Part shown: positions 18,727-26,477 of the stretch, in pieces | Position numbering within the stretch: position 1 is the stretch's first letter | Layout: each line of letters begins with the position of its first letter | Assembly (NCBI GenBank): GCA_963759295.1 | Contig: CAVWYT010000012.1 | Location: 10,295 to 74,294, forward strand | Length of the DNA stretch: 64,000 nucleotides | Direction: 5' to 3' | Source: WHSW01 sp963759295 | GTDB lineage: Bacteria > Actinomycetota > Thermoleophilia > Solirubrobacterales > 70-9 | Position numbers and translations under genes: made by a program | The notes under the pieces: model-generated | What the model saw: only the letters and a program-made list of their open reading frames with translations | Database searches by the model: none | Told to the model about the DNA's origin: nothing

Positions 18727-21700
18727 TCAGCCGAACAGTTCGGCCGGGGCCGCCTCGAGCGCGGCCTCGGTCGCCCGACGGCCCGCTTCGACCGCCGCGT
18801 CCATCTGGTGGAACTCGAGCAGGCCGACCCCGGGGGCGCGGGGCTCGATGACGAGGTTCGCGTACTTGCGCGAGGCCTGCGCGGTGTTGCTGCTCGCCAG
18901 CAAAAAGAGCCGGCCCAGGGTCTCGCCGAGCCCCGGCGGTGGGCGATCGGTGAAGCCGGCTGCGGCGACCTCGGGCAGGCCGTTTCCAGCCTCCTGATGC
19001 GTCCGAGACGATGATCCGTTGCTGGCGCGGATGTCGACCGCGATCACGGGCCCCTCGCCGAGCTCCGCCATCGTCGCGACGGGGAGGTTGTCGATCAGGC
19101 CGCCGTCGACGAGCAGCCGCTCGCCGCGGATCTGCGGCGGGGCAAGGACGGGCAGGCACATGCTGGTGCCGATGTGGTCCACCAGCCGCCCGTTGCGGTG
19201 GACGACCAACTCGGAGCGGCGCAGATCGGCGCTCGCGCAAAAGAAGGAGCGCTCGATCTCCTCGAAGCGCACCTCCCCGAACACGCCCTGCAGCATCTCG
19301 AGGAAGCGCTGACCCCTGATCATCGCGTGGCGAGGGAACCGCCAGTCGTTGAGCGGGTAGCGGCGGACCCAGCTCTCATACGCGATCGCGTCGATCTCCT
19401 CGGGGTCGAGCCCCGCCGCGTAAAGACCGCCGAGGAATGCCCCCATGCTCACGCCCGCGACCCGATCGACGACGATCCCCGCCGCCTCGAGCTGCTCGAT
19501 CACGCCGATGTGCGCGAACGCCCTGGCGCCGCCGCCGGAGAGCACCAGCCCGACGGAACGACCGCAGAGCCGACGAGCCAACCTGCCGACGTCGGCGGCG
19601 CGGTCCTCGACACGGAGCAGGTGATGCTCGATCGGCTCGAGCATCTCGACCAGCTCCGCAAGCGCCCCTGAGCCCTGCTGGACGTCGCAGGCCACGAGAT
19701 CGGCCCCGTGCAGCGCCGGATCGATCTCACCGTCGATCGCGTCGCCCGGTCCCGCGATCACGAGGATGCGGTCCGCCTGCTGGACGCAGAACCGCCGCCA
19801 GTCCGGCGAGGAATCGGGCCCCACCGGCAGGACGACGACACCTGCCTCGGCCTCGGCACGATCGAGATGCGGTCCGAACGCCGCCACGTCCCCGTCCCCG
19901 CCGCGAGTGTGGGCCTCGGGCAGGCGGGCGGCGGGCGCGAACTGGCGCAGGGATTCGGTCAGGTCGGCGGCCAGTTCGTCGGCCCGATCGGCGTCGCCCA
20001 GGGCGAGGAGCGTGATCGTTGCGGCCACCGGCCGGGCTGCGAACTTGACGCCCTCCGACTCCGCCAGTTGCCGCGCGAGCTGCAGGTTCAAGGCCCGCGA
20101 GAGCTCGAGCGAGGAATCGAGCAGGCGCTGGAAGCTCCGCTCTCCGATCTCGACCAGCTCACAGTCACGCGCTGCCCTGATCGAGGCGGCACGCGGCTCA
20201 CCGGTGATCAGCGCCAGCTCGCCGAGTGCCGCGCCCCTGCCCAGCTCGCGAAACACCTCTCCGTCCTGATCGACGATCTCGATTCGGCCCGCCCGGACCA
20301 CGTACATGGCGTCGCCCGCATCACCCTCCTTGAACAGCCAGTCGCCGGCCGGGAGCCGGATCTCGTTCGCCGTTGCGGCGACCTCCTCCAGCAGGCTCGA
20401 GTCCAGGGTCGAAAACAGTGGCACCCGGGCGAGGAAGTCGGCCAGCGACTCGTGGATCGGGCCGGCGTCGCCCGGCTGCACGGACAGCGGCAGCTCGGCG
20501 ACCGGGGCGGCCTTGGCCTGGAAGCTGCTCACGTGGGGTGGGGCGAGCGCGACCCGCATCGCGTCGGCCAGCGCCGGTACCCGCGCCGCCGCCTGCGCCG
20601 GACTGACCCCGCCCATGGCGAGGCCGCCGATGCCGGCGGTGAGCAGGCAACCGGCGGCGAACAGCCAGGCGTCGTCGAACGCCGCCACGGCGTCCTCGAG
20701 GGTCTCGGGAGTGCCGAGGATGGCGACCACCATCGCGACGCCGACCGCAGCTCCAACCTGACGTACGACCGAGGAAACGCCGGTCGCGGTCGCGAAGCTC
20801 TCACCCGGCGCCGAAGCGACGGCCGCGGAGCTCACGTTCGGGAAGGTGATCCCGGCGCCGAGGCCGAGGAGGATCACCCCCGGCAGCCATTCCGCCAGGT
20901 ACGCGGGCTCGGGCCCGACCCTCAGAACCAGCCACATCACCCCGCCGGCCCAGATCAGTCCCCCGATCGCGACCACCGGCCGGTAGCCGATCCGCAGCGC
21001 GAGCCGGCTGAAAGGCCCGGCGATCGCGGCGGCGACGAACGGGCCGGGCGTGATCGCGAGGCCGGCCTGCAGGACCGTGTAATCCCACACGCCGGTGAGG
21101 AAGAGGACGTTGAGCAGCGTGTAGCCGAAGAAGCCGGCGGCGCCGATCACGCTGACTGCGTTGGCGACCGAGAAGGTCCGGTTGGCGAACAGCCGAGTGT
21201 CAACGACCGGCGCCCGGTGCCGTCGCGACCTGGCGACGAACGCCGCCAGGCAGAGCGCCGACACGCTGACGCAGGCGATCACGCCGGCGGAGGTCCAACC
21301 CCAGTCGCCGCCGTTGACGATCGCGACCACGAGGATCGCCACGGCGAACGCAAACAGCGCCGCGCCGGGCATATCCGGAAGCCGCCTGCGTCCCGCCTCG
21401 CGGCTCTCGACCAGCTCCCGAGAGGCGAGCACGTACGCCGCGGCTCCGATCGGCAGGTTGATCACGAACACGAGCCGCCAGTCGGCGAGCGCGATCAAGA
21501 AACCACCGATCGCGGGGCCGAGCCCGGCCGCGAGGGCGCCGATCGCGGAGATCAGCGCCACCGCGTGCGAGCGCTGCTCGACCTCGAAGCCGTGCAGCAC
21601 CAGCGCCAGCCCGGCGGGGACCATCGCGGCGGCCCCGAGTGCCTGGATGACGCGGAAGGCGACCAGCACCTCGACCGACCAGGAGGTCGCGCACAGCAGG

Positions 21701-22011
21701 GACCCGAGGCCGAAGACCGCGAGTCCAACCAAAAAGACCCGCTTGCGGCCGATGACGTCGGCGAGTCGCCCGAACGGAAGCAGGAACGCCGCGAAGACGA
21801 CGTTGTAGCCGTTGAGAATCCAGGAGAGCCCGCCGATGCTGGTTTCCGGGAACGACCGGGCAATGTCGGGAAAGGCGATATTGACGATCGTCGCGTCGAG
21901 AAATGCGAGAAAGAAACCGAGCGACGCGATCCCCAGGACCGATCGCGATGACGGCACCGAGCGCGCGCGCAGGCTGCGACGCTCGATTGCGGATCCCCCG
22001 GTTTGGGTCAT
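18727..22011 (-). CDS. MFS transporter / cyclic-nucleotide-binding / patatin-like phospholipase fusion
   Basis: The 1094-residue protein has three parts. Residues 1-~480 form a 14-span MFS transporter of the DHA2 drug-efflux type ('FFLAFLDATIVNIAFPDIA', 'GRLADVIGRKRVFLVG', 'RVIQALGAAAMVPAGLAL'). Residues ~535-630 form a cNMP-binding domain with the phosphate-binding cassette 'LGELALITGEPRAASI'. Residues ~820-1080 form an NTE-type patatin: oxyanion loop 'SGGGARAFAHIG', nucleophile 'GVSMGAF' and 'VDGGLIDNLP' with the Asp of the Ser-Asp dyad. cNMP-patatin pairs are known from the NTE family; an MFS transporter ahead of them is unusual. The ORF is uninterrupted, so it is a real fusion. A role in ligand-controlled lipid handling at the membrane is inference. 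Confidence 0.88.
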   Translation of the reverse strand: MTQTGGSAIERRSLRARSVPSSRSVLGIASLGFFLAFLDATIVNIAFPDIARSFPETSIGGLSWILNGYNVVFAAFLLPFGRLADVIGRKRVFLVGLAVFGLGSLLCATSWSVEVLVAFRVIQALGAAAMVPAGLALVLHGFEVEQRSHAVALISAIGALAAGLGPAIGGFLIALADWRLVFVINLPIGAAAYVLASRELVESREAGRRRLPDMPGAALFAFAVAILVVAIVNGGDWGWTSAGVIACVSVSALCLAAFVARSRRHRAPVVDTRLFANRTFSVANAVSVIGAAGFFGYTLLNVLFLTGVWDYTVLQAGLAITPGPFVAAAIAGPFSRLALRIGYRPVVAIGGLIWAGGVMWLVLRVGPEPAYLAEWLPGVILLGLGAGITFPNVSSAAVASAPGESFATATGVSSVVRQVGAAVGVAMVVAILGTPETLEDAVAAFDDAWLFAAGCLLTAGIGGLAMGGVSPAQAAARVPALADAMRVALAPPHVSSFQAKAAPVAELPLSVQPGDAGPIHESLADFLARVPLFSTLDSSLLEEVAATANEIRLPAGDWLFKEGDAGDAMYVVRAGRIEIVDQDGEVFRELGRGAALGELALITGEPRAASIRAARDCELVEIGERSFQRLLDSSLELSRALNLQLARQLAESEGVKFAARPVAATITLLALGDADRADELAADLTESLRQFAPAARLPEAHTRGGDGDVAAFGPHLDRAEAEAGVVVLPVGPDSSPDWRRFCVQQADRILVIAGPGDAIDGEIDPALHGADLVACDVQQGSGALAELVEMLEPIEHHLLRVEDRAADVGRLARRLCGRSVGLVLSGGGARAFAHIGVIEQLEAAGIVVDRVAGVSMGAFLGGLYAAGLDPEEIDAIAYESWVRRYPLNDWRFPRHAMIRGQRFLEMLQGVFGEVRFEEIERSFFCASADLRRSELVVHRNGRLVDHIGTSMCLPVLAPPQIRGERLLVDGGLIDNLPVATMAELGEGPVIAVDIRASNGSSSRTHQEAGNGLPEVAAAGFTDRPPPGLGETLGRLFLLASSNTAQASRKYANLVIEPRAPGVGLLEFHQMDAAVEAGRRATEAALEAAPAELFG

Positions 22012-22200
22012 GACTGCAACAAAGGGATGTGGCTCAGGCTACGTGCTACGTGAACGCCAGCCACGCTACCGCGTCGCGTCCCGTCGACCAATACGTGACA
22101 CGAAAGATGCGACCAGGGCCGGAGGGATCCAGCCTCTTCCCCATGCCCGGAGCGCACGGCACCGCGCGCCCGGGCGATCGCGACCCTCTCGGCAGTCGGC

Positions 22201-22380
22201 CTACTTGCGCAGCGCGTCTCGCAGGTGTCCGCGCTTCTTTCGCGCCGACCCCTTCGCCTGGCGACCCTGACCCTTCGCCTTGCTTCGCTCACGGCCGGAC
22301 AGGGCTCCGGCCGCCTCCTTGACCCGGCCGCGCACCTTGTCGAAGGTGCCTCCGGCCTTGTCGCGTCCTCTGCTTCTCAT
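22201..22380 (-). CDS. CsbD-like small stress protein
   Basis: This 59-residue basic protein contains 'TFDKVRGRVKEAAGALSG' followed by a Lys/Arg/Gln-rich tail, the pattern of CsbD family general-stress proteins. Those also start with a short helix 'KGxxxxxxGkvKexxGxltG'. The start ATG 22380 has AAGGAG 9 nt upstream; the stop is TAG at 22201. It lies 93 nt after the SRPBCC gene and is probably the last member of the 22.2-27.1 kb cluster. The molecular function of CsbD proteins is not known. Confidence 0.75.
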   Translation of the reverse strand: MRSRGRDKAGGTFDKVRGRVKEAAGALSGRERSKAKGQGRQAKGSARKKRGHLRDALRK

Positions 22381-22473
22381 CGTCGACTCCTTCCCGCCGC
22401 GGGCGAGGTGTCACTCGCCCACGGGACTCGTATTAGCGATGTCGAGGGCGCCGCGTGCGGCGCCGATGCGCGG

Positions 22474-23424
22474 TCAGGAGGCGGTCTTTGCCTTCGAGCC
22501 GTTCTCGGCACGGGAGCCATTGCGGCTCGTCCGACGCGAGGAGCCGCGCGACTTGGAGCTCGATCCCGAGCTGCGCGCCTTCTTCACCTTGCCCTCCTCG
22601 ATCGTGCCGCGCCACCCCTCCTCGGGCTCGTGATCGAGCTCGACATAGGCCTTGAACCGGTGCAGGTCACCGCGCACCGCGCGCTTGACGAACCGCATTC
22701 CCCGGCTCGCCTTGTCGATGATGTTCGACGGCTGCACGTCGAGCGTCAGGTCGACCCGGGTCAGGTTCTCCGACAGCTGATGGAAGGTGACCAGACCGGT
22801 GTGGGCATAGCCCTCGGTCACGTTCCACTCGATGCGCTCGTCGGGCCGTTGCTCGAAGATGTCGGCCTCGAAGCGCTTGTTGATGCCCCAGATCTTCGCG
22901 TGGAAGGAGACCGTCGCATCGTCGACCTGCTCGGCGCTCTCGATCCGGTGCATGAACTCCGGCCAATCCTCGAACCGGGTCCAATGGTCGTAGACGACCG
23001 ATACCGGAACCGCGACGTCGATCGCCTGCTGGATCGGCATCCGGCGCCCGCTTCCGTGACCGGGCGCGGCGCGGCCCTCGGAGTCGTCCTCGTCGCCGGC
23101 GTCCTTGCTGCCGCCGCCGAACAGTCCCTTCAGGCGTCCGCCGCCGAGCAGCTCGCTCGGTGAGTCCGGCGTCGCCTGCTTGACCGTGTCCTGAACCTGT
23201 GACTTGGCCTTCTCCTTGGCCTGGTCGCCGAGCTCGGAGACCTTGCCGGACACCTTCGGAAGCCCGACTTTCGCCAGCCCCTGCGCCGCCAGCGGCACCG
23301 CCGCCAGCGCCACTCCCGCCACCGCGAGCCGCTTCGGGTCGCTGACCACGCTGTCGCTGCTCGCGACGCGCTGCGCCGCCTGCTTGGCGCCCTTGCCCAC
23401 CTTCTCGATTCCCGTGCCTGCCAT
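22474..23424 (-). CDS. SRPBCC (START-like) domain protein with a basic tail
   Basis: The 316-residue protein has three parts. Residues 1-~125 are polar with one hydrophobic stretch ('LAVAGVALAAVPLAAQGLA'). Residues ~128-265 are an SRPBCC lipid/hydrophobe-binding domain of the COQ10/cyclase type ('VPVSVVYDHWTRFEDWPEF', 'ERIEWNVTEGYAHTGLVTF', 'NLTRVDLTLDVQP'). The last ~45 residues are a Ser/Arg/Lys-rich tail like those of its neighbours. It follows a 57-residue gene by 20 nt. SRPBCC proteins accompany some actinobacterial gas-vesicle clusters, but no GvpA-like gene is visible here, so that link stays a suggestion. Confidence 0.8.
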   Translation of the reverse strand: MAGTGIEKVGKGAKQAAQRVASSDSVVSDPKRLAVAGVALAAVPLAAQGLAKVGLPKVSGKVSELGDQAKEKAKSQVQDTVKQATPDSPSELLGGGRLKGLFGGGSKDAGDEDDSEGRAAPGHGSGRRMPIQQAIDVAVPVSVVYDHWTRFEDWPEFMHRIESAEQVDDATVSFHAKIWGINKRFEADIFEQRPDERIEWNVTEGYAHTGLVTFHQLSENLTRVDLTLDVQPSNIIDKASRGMRFVKRAVRGDLHRFKAYVELDHEPEEGWRGTIEEGKVKKARSSGSSSKSRGSSRRTSRNGSRAENGSKAKTAS

Positions 23425-23444
23425 CGCTCTCCTCAGTTCATCGT

Positions 23445-23618
23445 TTAGTTGCCGTCGGCCTCACCGCCGCCGCGAAGCAGCCGGAAGACCACGATCCCGG
23501 TCACCGCGCCCGCCACCGTCGCCCCCGCGGCCGCGCCAACCGGCCCGGGCCGGTCGCCGTGCATACGCTGGGCAACCGGACGGACAACGGCGTCGCGGGC
23601 CTTTTCCTTGACACTCAA
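23445..23618 (-). CDS. Small membrane-associated protein, TTG start
   Basis: The 57-residue product begins TTG-AGT-GTC ('LSVKEKARDAVV') with GAGGA about 6 nt upstream. It has a Gly/Ala/Val-rich segment ('AAAGATVAGAVTGIVVF') that could enter a membrane, ending 'RLLRGGGEADGN'. It lies inside the 3' part of the longer ORF at 23461-23916 in another frame. Either both are translated or a frameshift fuses them; base composition favours this frame downstream of about 23620. No family is recognised. Confidence 0.45.
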   Translation of the reverse strand: MSVKEKARDAVVRPVAQRMHGDRPGPVGAAAGATVAGAVTGIVVFRLLRGGGEADGN

Positions 23619-23916
23619 GCTTCGTCCTCGTCCTCGTCTCGTCGTCCAAGGCCTCGGCGAGCTCGGGCGACACCTCGGTCCGCACGGCGGCCTCGGCGCG
23701 CCAGCGAATCTTCGCGTCGCGGTAGGTGACGCCAGGCTCGATCTCGTCGGGCAGGTTCTCCCGCTCGGTGTGGGAGCCGGAGCGCCGCTCGTCGGAGCCC
23801 GGGAAGCTCACCTCGGTCTCGGGCACCTCGTCGAAGCGGATCGCCTTCATCTTCGCCACCGCGCCGATTTCGACATCGGCAAGCGGCTCCTTGTCCGTGC
23901 GCTTCTTGGCGCTCAC
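23461..23916 (-). CDS. Conserved-looking hypothetical protein of the repeat-protein cluster
   Basis: The first ~105 residues look like a genuine protein: 'MSAKKRTDKEPLADVEIGAV', then 'KAIRFDEVPETEVSFPGS', 'RENLPDEIEPGVTYRDAKI' and 'ELAEALDDETRTRTKLE'. The last ~45 residues are Arg/Gly-rich and overlap the 57-residue ORF, so the true C-terminus may differ. The start GTG at 23916 overlaps the upstream stop (GTGA), showing coupling to the 538-residue repeat protein. I cannot assign a function. Confidence 0.6.
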   Translation of the reverse strand: MSAKKRTDKEPLADVEIGAVAKMKAIRFDEVPETEVSFPGSDERRSGSHTERENLPDEIEPGVTYRDAKIRWRAEAAVRTEVSPELAEALDDETRTRTKLECQGKGPRRRCPSGCPAYARRPARAGWRGRGGDGGGRGDRDRGLPAASRRR

Positions 23917-25529
23917 GATCGCTGCGCCTTCTGCACGTCTCGCAGGGTCACGCGACCGTCGGCTCCCGTGCCCTCGATCTGCTCGACGTCCAGCCCGGCA
24001 TCGGCCGCCTCGCGCAGCGCGGCCGCGGTCGCGTTGTGCTTGTCGGCCCCGTTGTGCTTGTCGGCCCGCTTCTCGCGGCGGCGCTCGCCCATCTCCATCA
24101 CCTTGCGCGTCGCGGCCAGGCTGAGGTCCTTCGCCTCGTCGGACGCGGCGCTGCCGAGCTGCTTGGCGGCGACCTTGACCGCTTCCTTGGCCAGTTGGGG
24201 AGCACTGATTCCGGGCAGCCCGCCTCCGTCGCCTCCGCCGTTGCTCTCGGAGCCGCCGTCGCCGCTGCCGCCGCCGCCGCCGAGCAGGCCTCCTGCCGCC
24301 CCACCGACAACCCCTCCGGCCGCGTCGCCGACGCCCTGGCCGACGCCGCCGACCGCCTGGCCGGCCGCGTCGCCGACGCCCTGGCCGAGATCGCCTACGC
24401 CCTGGCCGACGCCGCCGACCGCCTGGCCGGCGCCCTCCCCGAGCCCGCCGACCGCCTCACCGGCACCCTCACCGACCTGGCCCACCGTCTGCCCGAGATT
24501 GCCGACCGTCTGGTCGAGATTCCCGACCGCCTGCCCGGCGCCCTCGCCGACGCCCTCGACCGCCTGGCCGGCTCCCTGGCCGACGCCCTCGACCGCCTGG
24601 CCGGCTCCCTGGCCGACGCCCTCGACGGCCTGGCCGGCTCCCTGGCCGACGCCCTCGACGGCCTGTCCGGCGCCCTCGCCGACGCCCTCGACCGCCTGGC
24701 CGGCTCCCTGGCCGACGCCCTCGACGGCCTCTCCGGCGCCTTCGCCGACGCTCTCGACGGCCTGGCCGGCGCCCTGGCCGACGCCCTCGACCGCCTGGCC
24801 GGCGCCCTCGCCGACCTCGCCGACCGCCTGCTTGGCACCCTCGCCCACGTGCTCGGCTCCCTCGCCGGTCTCATCGATGGCCTCGCCGGCGCCCGAGCCG
24901 ATGTGTTCGACGGCGGCGCTGAGGTTCTCGACCAGCTCCGGGTTGCGGTCGACCGCGGTCAGGACCCGGTCGATCATCGCCGCAACGTGGTCGAGCCGCA
25001 CCTTGGCGAGTGCTTGCGCCTCGACGCCCTCGATGTCGATCCGCAGCTTGCCGAGGTGGACGTCGACCCCGACCGTGAGGTTCAGGAGGTCGAGCACCTT
25101 CGCCTTGACCGCGACGTGCGCGTCCAGCTGGTCGAGCTCGAGATGGATCCGGTCGACCTTGACGACCGGCACCGCGAGCAGGAGATCGGGATTGGTGATC
25201 TCGCCGTCGCCGGTCGCGTACGAGCGGTACTCGCGTTCGGCGCGGGTCAACTGGCCCTCGACGTTTTGCGCGAACCGGTACTTCTCGGTCTTCTGGGACG
25301 CCGAGCGGCCGTCGCCGTCGGAGCTCTTGGAGCTCTTCGCCGGAGAGCTCTTGGTCTGGCGCGCGAGCGCTCGCTTGGTCCTGGCGGGCGCGCTGCTCTT
25401 CTTCGAGGAGGCGCCGTGATCGTTCTTTGCGGAGGTGCGGGTGCGCCGACGCGCCGGGGTCGACGTGCTCTGACCGTTCTTCGACCCCCGTGAACGTGTG
25501 CTTGATCGGCTGTTCGACTTTCGCGCCAT
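23913..25529 (-). CDS. Large Gly-rich 11-residue-repeat protein with a peripheral-subunit-binding-like C-terminus
   Basis: The 538-residue protein has four zones. Residues 1-~90 are Ser/Arg/Lys-rich and disordered. Residues ~115-205 are a folded domain containing 'VPVVKVDRIHLELDQLDAHV', 'LTVGVDVHLGKLRIDIEGVE' and 'VLTAVDRNPELVENL', shared with the neighbour at 25539. Residues ~210-425 are tandem 11-residue units near 'GAGQAVEGVGQ' and 'GVGEGAGQAVE', an amphipathic helix-like pattern. The C-terminus 'GLDVEQIEGTGADGRVTLRD' closely resembles the E3/peripheral-subunit-binding motif of 2-oxoacid dehydrogenase E2 proteins. The Lys-rich head and repeats suggest a structural or surface-binding protein; no known function is recognised. 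Confidence 0.75.
   Translation of the reverse strand: MARKSNSRSSTRSRGSKNGQSTSTPARRRTRTSAKNDHGASSKKSSAPARTKRALARQTKSSPAKSSKSSDGDGRSASQKTEKYRFAQNVEGQLTRAEREYRSYATGDGEITNPDLLLAVPVVKVDRIHLELDQLDAHVAVKAKVLDLLNLTVGVDVHLGKLRIDIEGVEAQALAKVRLDHVAAMIDRVLTAVDRNPELVENLSAAVEHIGSGAGEAIDETGEGAEHVGEGAKQAVGEVGEGAGQAVEGVGQGAGQAVESVGEGAGEAVEGVGQGAGQAVEGVGEGAGQAVEGVGQGAGQAVEGVGQGAGQAVEGVGQGAGQAVEGVGEGAGQAVGNLDQTVGNLGQTVGQVGEGAGEAVGGLGEGAGQAVGGVGQGVGDLGQGVGDAAGQAVGGVGQGVGDAAGGVVGGAAGGLLGGGGGSGDGGSESNGGGDGGGLPGISAPQLAKEAVKVAAKQLGSAASDEAKDLSLAATRKVMEMGERRREKRADKHNGADKHNATAAALREAADAGLDVEQIEGTGADGRVTLRDVQKAQRS
24300..24840. repeat. Tandem 33-bp coding repeats (11 codons)
   Basis: Roughly 33-bp units related to 'gccctcgaccgcctggccgg' recur here, most regular from about 24530 to 24830 with around nine copies, looser on the left. 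They encode the 11-residue repeat of the overlapping minus-strand gene. Copies are near-identical in the middle, as expected for recent expansion by slippage or recombination, so copy number may vary between strains. Confidence 0.85.
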
Positions 25530-25538
25530 GCCCTCTCC

Positions 25539-26471
25539 TCAGCCTTTGCCCTGCTGGCCGCCGCCCGATCCCTGCTGGGCCGGTTGGCGCTGCTGTCCCT
25601 GCTGGGCCGGTTGGCCCTGTTGGCCCTGCTGGCCCTGCTGAGCCGGTTGGCCCTGCTGGCCGGCCAGGTTGCCGAGGCCTTGCCCGGCCCCCTGCCCCAC
25701 CTGGCCCAGGCCCTGGCCAACTCCCTGCCCGGCCTGTCCGACGCCCTGTCCGACGCCTTGCCCGGCCTCGCCGAGGCCCTGGCCGACCCCTTGCCCGGCC
25801 TCGCCGAGGCCCTGGCCGGCGCCCTCGCCGAGCTTGCCGACGCCCTGCCCGACCCCCTGCCCGGCCTCGCCGAGGCCCTGGCCTGCGCCCTCGCCGAGCT
25901 TGCCGACGCCCTTGCCGGCACCCTGGCCGACGTCCGAAAGCGCCTGGTTGGCGCCCTTGCCGATCTGCGGAAGCGCCATCTCGGCGCCCTCGCCGACGTC
26001 CTCGGCGACATCTCCGGCGGATCCGAGCAGCTCCCCGGTTCCGGCGCCTGTGTCCTCGACGGCTCGTCCGATTCCCGCCAGCAGCTCCGGGTTTCGATCG
26101 AGCGTCAGGGCGACCCGATCGACGATCGCTTGCACGGTGTCGAGGCGCGCATTGAGAAGGGCCTGGGCCTCCACTCCCTCGATCTCGAGCAGGACCTTCT
26201 CGAGCCGCACGTCGGCGCCGACGCTGAGCTGGGCCAGCCTGCGTACCTCGGCGGCAACCGCCACCTGAGCGCGCAGGTCGTCGACCTCGACCTCGAGCTT
26301 GTCGACCTTGACCACCGGTACGTCGACGATCACATCCGAGCCCGGTTCGATCTTGCTCGGATCGACGATCGCGTAGTCGTCGTACTTCGGCTGCGACTTC
26401 GCCTGCTTACGCTGCGCCTCCCGGCGCTTTGCGTTGCGTTCCCGGCGCTTGTCTGTGTTCTCGTCGGCCAC
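25539..26471 (-). CDS. Gly/Gln-rich 11-residue-repeat protein, paralogue of the 538-residue neighbour
   Basis: The 310-residue protein starts with a Lys/Arg-rich head ('RRERNAKRREAQRKQAKSQ'). The shared folded domain follows at about residues 40-130: 'VDVPVVKVDKLEVEVDDLRA', 'LSVGADVRLEKVLLEIEGVE' and 'VALTLDRNPELLAGI'. Then come 11-residue units such as 'GEGAGQGLGEA' and 'GQGVGQGVGKL', and a Gln/Pro/Gly tail. It lies 9 nt upstream of the 538-residue gene and 6 nt after the Lys-rich gene. The paired paralogues probably arose by duplication. Function unknown. Confidence 0.75.
   Translation of the reverse strand: MADENTDKRRERNAKRREAQRKQAKSQPKYDDYAIVDPSKIEPGSDVIVDVPVVKVDKLEVEVDDLRAQVAVAAEVRRLAQLSVGADVRLEKVLLEIEGVEAQALLNARLDTVQAIVDRVALTLDRNPELLAGIGRAVEDTGAGTGELLGSAGDVAEDVGEGAEMALPQIGKGANQALSDVGQGAGKGVGKLGEGAGQGLGEAGQGVGQGVGKLGEGAGQGLGEAGQGVGQGLGEAGQGVGQGVGQAGQGVGQGLGQVGQGAGQGLGNLAGQQGQPAQQGQQGQQGQPAQQGQQRQPAQQGSGGGQQGKG
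25640..25935. repeat. Second array of tandem 33-bp coding repeats
   Basis: About eight to nine degenerate 33-bp units (for example around 'ctcgccgaggccctggccga') encode the GQGVGQGLGEA-type repeat of the overlapping minus-strand gene. The unit length equals that of the array at 24300-24840, consistent with common ancestry. Confidence 0.8.
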
Positions 26472-26477
26472 GCTCGA

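Noticed and set aside
19708..21951. A 747-codon plus-strand frame
   Set aside because: Antisense to the MFS-cNMP-patatin gene; composition is that of mirrored GC-rich codons.
24300..24840. CRISPR array
   Set aside because: The 33-bp units are directly adjacent, without spacers, and lie in frame inside a protein gene.
24036..25493. Antisense repeat protein LADALDRLAGS
   Set aside because: The 33-bp repeats keep all frames open; flanking folded domains and ribosome-binding sites support only the minus-strand gene.
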